Positions 54,385 to 64,000 of a DNA stretch of 64,000 nucleotides are shown piece after piece. Location: positions 16,671,430 through 16,735,429 of the forward strand of contig CM029660.1 of assembly GCA_017311315.1 (NCBI GenBank). The letters are read 5' to 3'. Both the position numbers and the translations under genes were made by a program. How positions within the stretch are numbered: position 1 is the first letter of the stretch; each line of letters starts with the position of its first letter. The notes under the pieces were generated by a model, which saw only the letters and a program-made list of their open reading frames with translations, was not told where the DNA came from and made no database searches. This stretch comes from Dendrocalamus latiflorus. Taxonomy: Eukaryota; Streptophyta; Magnoliopsida; Poales; Poaceae.

Positions 54385-57300
54385 TCAACCATGTAGGTAT
54401 CTAATACCCATTGCCCTAGTGTGAGCCTCATGCTTTGGCTGGGGAAGCGGCTTTGTCAACGGATCTGCAATGTTCAAATCCGTTTGTACTTTGCATATCT
54501 TCACATCGCCTCTCTCCACAATCTCGCGGATGAGATGAAATCGCCGTAGAATGTGCTTGGACTTCTGGTGCGATCTAGGCTCCTTGGCTTGCGCAATGGC
54601 CCCACTATTGTCACAGTAGAGGTCCATTGGGCTGGAGGCACTAGCCACCACACCAAGCTCAGAAACAAATTTCTTGATCCAAACAGCCTCTTTAGCAGCT
54701 TCAGAAGCTGCTATGTACTCGGCCTCTGTTGTAGAATCAGCAACCGTCTCCTGCTTGGAACTCTTCCAGCTCACCGCACCGCCATTCAGGCAGAACACAA
54801 AACCAGATTGCGATCTAAAATCATCTTTGTCAGTTTGGAAGCTAGCATCGGTGTAACCATTTACAACGAGCTCTTCCTCACCCCCATAGACGAGGAACAC
54901 ATCTTTAGTTCTTCTCAAGTACTTCAAGATGTTCTTTACGGCAATCCAGTGACTTTCACCTGGATCTGACTGGTATCTACTTGTAGCACTTAAAGCATAC
55001 GAGACATCTGGACGTGTACAAAGCATGGCATACATAATGGATCCCATAGCCGAAGCATATGGAATCGCATTCATTTTATCCCGCTCATCAGGTGTACTAG
55101 GACACTGACTCTTGCTAAGATGTATACCATGTGACATAGGTAGGAAGCCTTTCTTGGAATCCTGCATGTTGAACCTTTTCAACACCTTGTCAATGTACGT
55201 ATCTTGGCTTAATCCAATTAGCCTTCTTGATCTATCCCTATAGATCTTGATGCCCAGAATATATGCCGCCTCTCCTAAGTCTTTCATAGAGAAACTATTT
55301 TTCAATGAAGACTTAACAGATTCGAGCATAGGAATGTCATTTCCGATCAGTAATATGTCATCCACATATAAGACCAGAAACACGAGTGCGCTCCCACTAG
55401 CCTTTTTGTAAACACAAGGCTCTTCTTCGTTCTTGATGAAACCAAACCCTTTGATTACTTCATCAAAACGAATGTTCCAACTCCGAGATGCCTGCTTTAA
55501 TCCATAAATGGATCTTTGCAGCTTGCATATCTTTCCAGCTGATTGCGGATCGACAAAACCCGTGGGCTGTGTCATGTACACATCCTCACTCAGATTTCCA
55601 TTAAGGAAAGCTGTTTTGACATCCATTTGCCATATTTCATAGTCGAAATATGCAGCAATCGCTAGAATGATCCGAATAGACTTTATCATTGCGACGGGCG
55701 AAAAAGTTTCATCATAATCAACACCTTGAATTTGTTTGAAACCTTTGGCCACCAATCGCGCTTTATAGATGTGAACATTTCCATCTATGTCTATCTTTTT
55801 CTTGAAAATCCATTTGCACTCAATGGTTTTAACACCATCAGGTGGATCAACCAAGTTCCAAACATGATTACTGTGCATGGATTCAATTTCGGATCTCATG
55901 GCTTCAAGCCATTTCTCAGAGTCTGGTCCCACCATCGCTTCTTCATAGGTCTTAGGCTCATCGTTGTCTAACAACAATATGTCCCGTTGTTGAGTAGTCA
56001 AGAACATGTACCTTTCAGGTGCACGACGTGACCTCTCTGACCTACGTGGTGCCGGTGTGTCCACAACAGGTTCTTCAACAGTTTGTTCATCCTGTTGTGG
56101 TTCTGTAGGAGCTGAAACGTTTTCAGGTGTTTCCCGAATTTCTTCAAGTTGCACCATGCTCCCACTATCCCTTCTTGAGAGAAACTCTTTCTCTAAGAAG
56201 ACACCATGCCGGGCGACAAACACTTTGCCTTCTCCTTGATTATAGAAGTAATATCCTTTTGTTTCCTTAGGATACCCGATAAAGAAGCATTTATCAGATT
56301 TAGGACTGAGCTTATCAGATTGTAAACGTTTTACATAAGCCTCACATCCCCAAATCTTAAGAAAAGACAAGCTAGGACGTTGTCCTGTCCACATCTCATA
56401 TGGTGTCTTTTCTACTGATTTTGATGGAACCCTGTTTAGTGTGAAAGCGGCTGTTTCAAGAGCGTACCCCCAAAAAGACAACGGAAGATCACTTTGGCTC
56501 ATCATGGAGCGCACCATATCTAATAAGGTGCGATTTCTCCGTTCAGATACCCCATTCCATTGAGGTGTTCCTGGCGGAGTCAATTGTGGAACAATTCCAC
56601 AATCCTTCAGATGATTGCCAAACTCATGGCTCAAATACTCGCCTCCACGATCAGATCGTAGAAACTTGATTGTCTTGCCTAAATGATTTTGCACTTCATT
56701 TTGGAATTCTTTGAACTTTTCAAAGGATTCGGACTTATGCTTCATCAGGTAGATATACCCATATCTACTAAAATCATCAGTGAAAGTTATGAAGTACTGA
56801 AAACCACCTCTGGCTGTTGAGCTCATTGGTCCACATACATCAGAATGTACGAGTGCCAATAAGTCACTTGCCCGTTCACCTTGACCGGTGAAAGGTGCCT
56901 TTGTCATCTTGCCAAGTAAACAAGATTCGCATGTCTCAAATGATTCAAAATCAAATGAGTGCAGAATACCATCTCTATGGAGCTTCTCCATGCGTTTCTC
57001 ATTTATGTGACCTAAGCGACAGTGCCAAATGAACGTGGGATTCAAATCATTCGAACGTTGCCTCTTTGCATTAATGTTATAGACCGGTGACTCTTCAAGA
57101 GTAAGAACATATAACCCATTCACCAATGGAGTATGACAATAGAACATATCTTTGAAATAAAGAGAACAACCATTGTTCACAGATCTAAAGTCATAACCTT
57201 CTGCTTGCAAACATGAAGCAGAAATAATGTTCTTGGAAAGAGATGGAACACAATAACAATTATTCAATTCCAAAACTAATCCTGAAGGTAAAGACAATGG

Positions 57301-58344
57301 CATGGTGCCAACAGCGACCGCAGCAACTTTTGCTCCATTGCCAACGCGAAGATCCACTTCGCTCCTCCTCAAACTTCTACTTCTTCTTAGCCCCTGCAAC
57401 GATTTGCAAAGGTGAGCAACCGATCCGGTATCAAATACCCAAGAATCAGTGGATGAAGTAGCAAGATTGATCTCTATAACATTTATACCTGGAGAGGAAG
57501 TCGTACTTCCCTTCTTCTTCTCAAGATCCTCCAAGTACTTTGGGCAGTTCCTTTTCCAATGACCTGATTGCTTACAGTAGTAACAATCTGCATTAGGAGC
57601 AGCGCCCTTCTTGACTTGCTTGGCCTTAGAACTGCTCGCGATCTCATCGGGAGCTAACTTTCTTTTGACCGCGCCTTTCTTGACATTGGGCTTGCCCTTG
57701 CCTTTCTGCATCATCATCACATGATTGCTGCTTTTCTTAATGCTTTCCTCGGCAGCTTTTAGCATCCCATGCAACTCTGCCAAGGTCTTATCCATGTTGT
57801 TCATGTGATAGTTCAGTATGAATGGCTCAAAGCTCGGGGGGAGCGACTGGAGAATCACATCAGTAGCCAACTCTTGGCTAAGGGGAAAACCAAGCTTTTC
57901 CAGACTCTCAATGTAGCCAATCATCTTAATCACATGAGGGCTGACGGGATTCCCTTCTGCAAGCCTGCACGCAAACAAGGACTTTGAAGTGTTGAACCTC
58001 TCAGCCCTTGCTTGGTTCTCAAACATACCACGCAACCCCACAATGATATTGTAGGCATCTGTGTTCTCATATTGCTTCTGAAGCTCAGAGGACATTGTGG
58101 CAAGCATGAGACAGCTCACATCAAGGTAATCATTCGTTTGCTTCTCATAAGCTCTCCGTGCAGCCGCAGTAGCATTATCAGGCAAGTCATCAGGATAATG
58201 AGACTCAAGGACATACTCCTTGCGCTCTTGCTTGAGAACAATTCTCAAGTTGCGATACCAATCCATAAAGTTCGTTCCATTGAGTTTTTCTTTCTCAAGA
58301 ATAGATCGCAAATTAAAAGAACTGGATGCGGCATTAGTTGACAT
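54385..58344 (-). CDS. Copia Gag-Pol polyprotein (1,319 residues, intact)
   Basis: One open frame, no stops. Gag (about 1-270) begins MSTNAASSSFNLRSILEKEK and has a CCHC knuckle, CYYCKQSGHWKRNC, at about 254-267. Protease: VFDTGSVAHLC, catalytic D near 305. Integrase: HHCC zinc site (H442, H447, C473, C476) and DD35E residues D503 (VHSDVCGP), D566 (LRSDRGGEY), E602 (GVSERRNRTL). Reverse transcriptase: MDVKTAFLNG near 909 and YVDD at about 994-997. RNase H: GYTDASF near 1165, STTEAEY near 1208, CDNSGA near 1246. Integrase before RT is the copia order. The product would build virus-like particles, copy the element RNA and insert the DNA. All catalytic residues are present, so activity is plausible; expression cannot be judged. 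Confidence 0.97.
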   Translation of the reverse strand: MSTNAASSSFNLRSILEKEKLNGTNFMDWYRNLRIVLKQERKEYVLESHYPDDLPDNATAAARRAYEKQTNDYLDVSCLMLATMSSELQKQYENTDAYNIIVGLRGMFENQARAERFNTSKSLFACRLAEGNPVSPHVIKMIGYIESLEKLGFPLSQELATDVILQSLPPSFEPFILNYHMNNMDKTLAELHGMLKAAEESIKKSSNHVMMMQKGKGKPNVKKGAVKRKLAPDEIASSSKAKQVKKGAAPNADCYYCKQSGHWKRNCPKYLEDLEKKKGSTTSSPGINVIEINLATSSTDSWVFDTGSVAHLCKSLQGLRRSRSLRRSEVDLRVGNGAKVAAVAVGTMPLSLPSGLVLELNNCYCVPSLSKNIISASCLQAEGYDFRSVNNGCSLYFKDMFYCHTPLVNGLYVLTLEESPVYNINAKRQRSNDLNPTFIWHCRLGHINEKRMEKLHRDGILHSFDFESFETCESCLLGKMTKAPFTGQGERASDLLALVHSDVCGPMSSTARGGFQYFITFTDDFSRYGYIYLMKHKSESFEKFKEFQNEVQNHLGKTIKFLRSDRGGEYLSHEFGNHLKDCGIVPQLTPPGTPQWNGVSERRNRTLLDMVRSMMSQSDLPLSFWGYALETAAFTLNRVPSKSVEKTPYEMWTGQRPSLSFLKIWGCEAYVKRLQSDKLSPKSDKCFFIGYPKETKGYYFYNQGEGKVFVARHGVFLEKEFLSRRDSGSMVQLEEIRETPENVSAPTEPQQDEQTVEEPVVDTPAPRRSERSRRAPERYMFLTTQQRDILLLDNDEPKTYEEAMVGPDSEKWLEAMRSEIESMHSNHVWNLVDPPDGVKTIECKWIFKKKIDIDGNVHIYKARLVAKGFKQIQGVDYDETFSPVAMIKSIRIILAIAAYFDYEIWQMDVKTAFLNGNLSEDVYMTQPTGFVDPQSAGKICKLQRSIYGLKQASRSWNIRFDEVIKGFGFIKNEEEPCVYKKASGSALVFLVLYVDDILLIGNDIPMLESVKSSLKNSFSMKDLGEAAYILGIKIYRDRSRRLIGLSQDTYIDKVLKRFNMQDSKKGFLPMSHGIHLSKSQCPSTPDERDKMNAIPYASAMGSIMYAMLCTRPDVSYALSATSRYQSDPGESHWIAVKNILKYLRRTKDVFLVYGGEEELVVNGYTDASFQTDKDDFRSQSGFVFCLNGGAVSWKSSKQETVADSTTEAEYIAASEAAKEAVWIKKFVSELGVVASASSPMDLYCDNSGAIAQAKEPRSHQKSKHILRRFHLIREIVERGDVKICKVQTDLNIADPLTKPLPQPKHEAHTRAMGIRYLHG

Positions 58345-59820
58345 GATCTACAACAAAGAATATGCAAAGTTTAGCACTATGTTTATGTTCATCTTTTATT
58401 AAACAATTTAACAAAAGACTCCCACTATGTGTTTTGCAACAAAACTCCCTCTAAGTTACATAGTGGGTCAAGAACCTCATTTCACTAATTCCTAGTGAGC
58501 TTTGGCATCACGGCTAGAAAACTAGTGACATGGGTAAGCAACACCTTGCTAATCACATCCCTATGTGACTCTTGCTTGTTGGGTGACATCAACATGCCCC
58601 GGCCCCAATCTATGCCCCAAGGTCCAAAACTGTTTTGATAACCTTGTTAAGTAAACCAAATGCTTCCGCATGTAGATGTCCGACATCTACCCCAAATAAT
58701 GATGATAACCGACGGCACTCTACTTTGGTAGACCTACCATGCGGTGATCATTATCTTTTGGTGCAACATATGGAAGGGCATGAACACCTAATTTTATGAG
58801 GGATTCTATCCTACCAAAGCAACATATGACAAAAACATTGCATAAGAATAAGATAGATAATATCACAGATAAACACATTTAACTGTGAAGTAGTATGGCC
58901 CAAACAAATGGTGATCTCCATCTCCATGTAGGTGTAGACGATCTCCATCCTCCACATCACTCCTTTAGGCCACCATGCTTGAAAGCTTGTAACCTCAAAA
59001 CTAGGCTACTACCTATAATAGCTAGAAATTGAAGATTACAAAGATAGATTCAAGCATTAAGGTCGACACGCAGGTCGTTAAATACAATATAGACAGCTAA
59101 CAATAGCTGAAATAATCATGACACGCAGGCCATGAACGAATGTTACATGCATCACATACATCTCATACATTCCAATAAGATATAGGGCCATACTATTCAC
59201 GTCATTCTCTGCAAAAACAAGTTAGACGTAGAATCGTATTCTACCTAACGATGAGAACCCAAGACGCTATACAAGGCGGGTACGCACGGCGGTCCCGCTG
59301 GCCGGTCAGCGGGCGGGGGGTCGAGGGGGGGGCCGCCCCCCGCGGGTTTCAGGGCAGCGCCCTGAACACCCTACGAAATTTACAGATCCAATCTATGAAA
59401 TCGCAATGGAAAAACTATTCGGCACAACCACCTTATGCCGATCCGAGACATTCTCTAGGATGCTAGTTTTTCCACTGGGCCGAGGCCATCAGATCCGTAA
59501 CCTACTAGTATTCGGCATAACCACCTTATGCCGATCCGAGACAATCTCTAGGGCACTAGTATTCCCACTGGCCCGAGGCTATCAGATTCGTATCCTACTA
59601 GTATTCGACATAACCACCTTATGCCGATCCGAGACAATCTCTAGGGCACTAGTAGTGATACAATCTGCGCCTCATCCAACCCCTATTCACCGATTGATCT
59701 CATCAACCCGTGCTACCATCGATTCATCACATGAACCGACTGATCTAGACTGTAATAGATCCAATCTACTACAACCGCATATCATCATATGCGCTGATCC
59801 AGATCGCAAACTAAGCAAGA
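58345..59820 (-). other. Leader region of the intact copia element
   Basis: About 1.5 kb between PBS and polyprotein start with no recognised protein. It contains a GC-rich, hairpin-prone segment (59280-59370) and three tandem copies of a 95-97-bp unit. Long leaders often carry packaging signals in such elements; here this is only inferred. Confidence 0.7.
59418..59665. repeat. Three tandem 95-97-bp repeats in the copia leader
   Basis: ACCACCTTATGCCGATCCGA recurs at about 59429, 59520 and 59615, each followed by a TCTCTAGG block. The third copy is truncated. Confidence 0.8.
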
Positions 59821-59834
59821 TGGCTCTGATACCA
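59821..59834 (-). other. Primer binding site of the intact copia element
   Basis: The minus strand reads TGGTATCAGAGCCA, the initiator-Met tRNA complement, one base inside the 5' LTR. Confidence 0.93.
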
Positions 59835-59835
59835 C

Positions 59836-61249
59836 TGAAGGAACGCGCGTAGGCTACGATAGCAGAAAATAAAAAAATTTCTACCGCGCACACCAGGACA
59901 TCATGCTAAGAAGGGATCATAGATCGTTACCACTAGACGCGCAGCGCAGCGGAAGAAGAGTTGGAGAAGCCGATCCAACCACGCGCGTCGAGGTAGTAGT
60001 GGAAGTAGCCGATCGTCCCGAACAGATCGTCTCCTCCACGCGATCAACCACACCACGAGCAGATCCAATCTGTAGTTTGTTGATGCCGATCAACGCCGCA
60101 ACGAGCAGCGCCTCCACCGGTATCCACACGTCCGGGGCTGGAACTCCGATCGCGAGTGTACCAGCACTCGCGAGCGGCTAGGGTTTGGCTCGGGAGGTGG
60201 CGGCTAGGGTTTTGTTCGGGAGGAACATATGCGTGCATCCCTCAGCCCCCCCGCCTCCAAATATATAGACCTCCTCACTTGGGCCTCGTGGACCGAGGCC
60301 CAATAGGAGTCTATCCGGATCTCTATCCGAATTGAGCCCACATCCGAATCACATTCGAATTAGTGTTCCAACCCGTTAAGTGTGCGACCCTGTAGGTTCA
60401 CGTATACTTGGTCGCGACCCGGAAACACCTTTCCGGTCACCCTGTTAATAGCGGCCTCTAGCAAGACATATTAACCCCAAAGTATACGTAAAGATCATAT
60501 CGGCTGAACCTGTAATGTTCTCATGTACGAATCCTTTTGCCTCACGATATAGATTAAGCTCAAGGCGAGACCTGTGTCATCCTCTTAATGGCTCAATCAC
60601 TCTCTCGATTCCGTGATGGATTATAAACTTGTGATTGACTCCTCAATCACATTGGCATGGCCATGCACTTTCATAATCCATTACATCGAGGGGCCCAGAG
60701 ATATCTCTCCCATAAGGAGGGGCAAATTCTATCTTGATCATTCACATCCCACTACATGTTTCATAGCAAACCCGAAGACTACTTTTATGACTACCCAGTT
60801 ACGGAGTAGTGGTTAGTAGTCCCAAAATAGGCTACTACGCATGTTGGGAACCATGATGATCTCAAGTCTAACGATTCTACATAAACACTACTTGAGACCA
60901 ACTAATGACACATGGAATCTCTGCAGTGTCTCATGGCGGGTCTATCCAACATATGTTCACTAACACATGTCCATATTATTGATTTGGTATCTCCATACCA
61001 TGATCCATGAGACATGATCATCAATCAATACATATGCTGATCTTTGAATCATATATGTTCCTCATATGATATATGATCAGGGATCATTTAGAAATAGCAA
61101 CATTTTGGCATTAAGAGTCTCATGAATAAGTCACATACTCATTGATCAATAATGATAATGTCTATTTCAAGGAACAAAGCAATGTATCATAAACATAGTA
61201 TGTGATATATTCAACATCTCCATGTTGCCTCTAGGGCATATCACCAACA
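59836..61249 (-). repeat. 5' LTR of the intact copia element
   Basis: 1,414 bp, same ends as the 3' LTR, with the additional 17 bp near 60330-60347 (TTGAGCCCACATCCGAA). By eye no other difference was found. Confidence 0.96.
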
Positions 61250-61254
61250 ATAAG

Positions 61255-62083
61255 ACACGAACAATCATCGATACCTTAGTACTGGGGTTAGACAATAAAG
61301 ATTTAGGTATCCAGTACTGAGATACTCGACGAACAGGAGAAAAAGCATGCATTAATAAAGATTTAGGTGAAGCATTAGCATTTGACATATTTTGACAGAC
61401 AGTCGTTGAGACCCTAGTTTGACCACGAGGTAGTCTGGCCTCCTCGGTAGAGCTGTTCTGACCACCGGTTGATCTAATCTAGCAGTAAGAGCTGGTGAAA
61501 ACTGACCTAACCCCTTTCGTAAGACTGATCTGACTCCTGACTGGTTTAAACAAGTAGAGAACACTGGTCAAAAGTCTCTTGAGAAGCTGGCCTGACCATG
61601 GGTAACAACTGGTGGAAAATCTCATTCGACCACACTGGTTCGACCATGAGAAACAACTGGTCGGACGTCTGGTCCAGCCACGCTGGTTTGACCACGGAAG
61701 GCAGCTGGTCGAAAATGCTTCTTTGTCCTATCTTGCTTCTCTTTCTTTGCTTTTTTTTTAAAGCAGAATTGATCCAAATTTCCACTCTTGGAGTTATTCT
61801 TGGATGGTCGATGATGATATTTCTGGTCTTCCTTGACCATTTCCCCTTTGAGCTTGGGGCAATCCATCTTAATGTGGCCTGGCTCACCACATTCAAAACA
61901 CCTGATCGGACTTGGAGCTCCACCTTGCTTTCTCATCCTCAGATTGTTGAGAGCTCTATATGCTCGTGAAGAGATTAAGACAAAGTCCTCTACAGGGATC
62001 TGCTTGAACTGATCTTCTTAAAAAAAGGACAAAGTAGATAAGGAAACACGAGACAAAGTGCTCGATGAAGCAGCCTGAATGGG
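61255..62083 (-). pseudogene. Old copia relic, right part (gag)
   Basis: Continuation of the old copia element beyond the young insertion. It has a CCHC knuckle, CFECGEPGHIKMDC (near 61895-61855), followed by Lys-rich sequence. A stretch of degenerate repeats encodes variations of RPVVSHGRTS and corresponds to tandem GGTCGAACCA-like DNA motifs (61420-61720). Several stops. It ends at the border of the LTR that starts at 62084, so its 5' part was lost or displaced. Confidence 0.75.
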
Positions 62084-64000
62084 TGTAATATCCCAAAAAG
62101 GGAACTATTGTAATGGCAAAAATTATAAAATCTTTTAATCATTCTTCCAGTGTATCTCAAAATTTTTTGGTGTTATTCGAATTTCTTAATTTGGATTCTT
62201 GCCAAAAACTTGACTAACAAAAATCAAACCTTGCAATCAAGAACCAAGATCGAAAATCAAATTAAGGAAATCCAAATTTCCTCAGAGGTCTTAAATTCAA
62301 ATAAAAAAATTAGAATCCTGATATTCAAAACCAAGAATAGAAATTGAAACCAATATAAAATCTTTCCCATTTAATTTACATATCCAAAAAAAATATTAAA
62401 ATTCAACTATTGAATCCAATAATTTGAACCAAGCTTTCAAATTCAAAGTCTAATTACAAATCTAAATTCTTAAAACTCCCAAAATTTCTCATGGGCCCGA
62501 CCCATTTCCTTTCTTTCCCTAGCCCACATCCATTTTCTTCTCCCTGGCCCATTCGGCCTTGTCATTCTCCTTGCCTTCGGCCCAGCCGCCGACGCCTCGT
62601 TCCTTTTTCCACCTCCCTCCCCTGTTCTTCCGACTCTTCGCCCGCACCGGCACGAGTGCCTGGCCGCGTCGCTCTCGCCAAGCTAGGCCGCCCTCGACCG
62701 AGCCCATGTTTGCGCCGTGCACGTGCACGCCCAGGCCGACCGAAGCTTGCCGCACGAGTAGCCATGCTCTGAGCCCGCTGTGCCGCTGTCTGTGCACTGT
62801 GTTGCGCCGCGCCATTCCGCCCCTAGTTTCTCCTCTGTCGCATCACATTGATGCCACATTAACGCCTCCTTACGCAATGCTACTGCCCACTACCACTGGC
62901 CTAGCCCCGGTGCCACTCCCCTATCACCGTGTTCAATGCCATCGACTGGCATTACTCCTCAGTGCATTTTCGCTCGGCATTACTCCGCCTGCTCCATCTT
63001 CAATGGCACTCAACCACCTCTCCTTCCTCGCCTATAAGAAGCCCTGGGCTTGCCTCCTCCCACACCCCCGATTCCGCCGCTCCGACCATCTCCTCCACGA
63101 ATTGACCATGTCACAGCGTGCCCCCTGACGTCTTTTGCCTCCCCCCTCGGTTAATTGAGGAATCGTCACCCAGCACGCCGCACGCCCATTTCTTCCTCTC
63201 CCCCGGCCAAAGCCGACTCCACCACCGCCATCTTCTCCTCGGTCGGCCCCAGGCCGATATTTTGCGTTGAGAGCAGCACCTCGGTACCCCAAAGTTTTCT
63301 CGATGGTGGCAGACGCTCTCCCCTGCCGGTATGGCCCCTCCACGTGAGCCTCCCCACGCTACCCACAGCTCCCGCCGCCCGCGTGCCTCGTCATCTCCTT
63401 GGCCAAGCTACCGCTACTGGTGAGTTCCTCATGGGTTGCTCATGCTCGTGCTCACCCTATTCCGCTCTCCCCCTCTCCGGCCACTAGTGCCCCAATCGGC
63501 TCCCCTTACCCGGCTGCTCCCCAATGCCGCCGGCCAGCCACGGTGCCTTCCATCTGAAGGTGCTACCCCCAGGGACATCCTCTCCTCCACAGGGTCCCAT
63601 TTTGCCGGTCACCGCCGTCTCCCCGGCCGCTCCCCGCCGACGCCGTCGCTCGCCCTGGCGCCACCCTGCCTCGTCTATTTCTGCCGCTTCTCCCCCTGCT
63701 CTGTTTCAACCGGTCGAGCAGCGCTACACTCTGTCTCTCTTCTGTCATGTCGGCCCAATTAGTTAAATCATGTGTAAAAATATTCATTAAAATAATTTGT
63801 GAATAATAGTGAGAATAAGAAATTACTTATGAATTCATAATGAAAAGATTGATGCAATTAAATTAAAAACTAAACATTGGTTAATTATATGCCAATCAAG
63901 ATTAATAAATCAATCCTCATGTAAAACTAAAACAAGATTATAAATTATCTATTTTTAGATGATAATAAATTGACATGGATTAAATGGGTGCTAGAGACTT
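62084..64000 (+). repeat. Start of a long LTR, probably gypsy type, running off the window
   Basis: Begins TGTAATATCCCAAAAAGGG. The outer 400 bases are AT-rich, then comes C/T- and GC-rich coding-like sequence (62490-63770) with a TATA-like CTATAAGAAGCCC near 63032, then AT-rich DNA. This composition and the TGTAAtAtCCC start match long LTRs of grass gypsy elements. The open frames inside have no recognised protein family. No end or PBS lies within the window, so the type is an inference. Confidence 0.5.

Larger units (their letters stand above)
52968..61249 (-). mobile_element. Intact young Ty1/copia retrotransposon
   Basis: An 8,282-bp element with two LTRs (52968-54364 and 59836-61249) and the target duplication ATAAG (52963-52967 and 61250-61254). 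On the minus strand: LTR, iMet PBS (59834-59821), 1.5-kb leader, one uninterrupted polyprotein gene (58344-54385), polypurine tract (54374-54365), LTR. The LTRs appear identical by eye except for one 17-bp difference, so insertion was very recent. It sits within an older copia element. All parts needed for movement seem present. Confidence 0.97.

Noticed and set aside
62490..63770. Long GC-rich open frames near the right edge that could be a host gene
   Set aside because: No recognised domain, no consistent frame, and the composition fits the body of a long LTR starting at 62084.

Overview
The window looks like nuclear DNA of a grass, most likely rice (Oryza) or a close relative. The grounds are Tourist-type MITEs with TTA target duplications, a Tat-type Ty3/gypsy element with an antisense gene, Ty1/copia elements primed by initiator-Met tRNA, a large Mutator-like element (MULE), short consensus introns, and host proteins of plant families. 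It is dominated by transposable elements, many nested in one another. Only one host gene looks intact: a BAP31-family ER membrane protein (two exons, minus strand, 31214..28421). A second host gene, a receptor-like cytoplasmic kinase (plus strand, about 26-4379), is dead: it has at least three in-frame stops, a frameshift, and a truncated gypsy element in its kinase domain. Layout. 1-4.8 kb: kinase pseudogene with the gypsy fragment at 1310-3734 and a tandemly duplicated 3' end. 4.8-8.2 kb: non-coding, AT-rich. 8.2-12.1 kb: minus-strand copia fragment (long LTR, PBS, broken gag) with a Tourist MITE inside it. 12.1-13.55 and 27.0-27.98 kb: two halves of older sequence, probably an LTR of another gypsy family. 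They are split by a complete 13.4-kb Tat-type gypsy element (13557-27004) with 233-bp LTRs, a damaged gag-pol, two large minisatellites and an antisense spliced gene. 28.4-31.3 kb: BAP31 gene. 31.7-33.1 kb: copia relic. 34.7 kb: second Tourist MITE. 36.0-37.6 kb: hAT-family deletion derivative with a perfect 8-bp target duplication. 37.9-43.2 kb: MULE with about 250-bp terminal inverted repeats, a transposase that seems to have lost its C-terminal part, and two divergently transcribed spliced genes for GRF-type zinc-finger proteins around a 25-bp minisatellite. 43.3-47.4 kb: an old copia LTR, then plus-strand relics of a gypsy gag and of an antisense-type gypsy gene. 47.5-62.08 kb: an old, heavily mutated minus-strand copia element, split by a young complete copia element (52968-61249) with an uninterrupted 1,319-residue polyprotein, near-identical LTRs and an exact 5-bp target duplication. 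62.08-64 kb: start of another long LTR that runs off the window. The history readable from target duplications and junctions: old copia and gypsy insertions came first; the Tat gypsy element, MITEs, hAT derivative and MULE landed in them or in non-genic DNA; the intact copia element is probably the youngest. The least routine content is the MULE with its GRF zinc-finger gene pair and the antisense gene flanked by minisatellites inside the Tat element. No tRNA, rRNA or CRISPR was recognised. All family calls rest on reading the translated sequence; no database search was possible.
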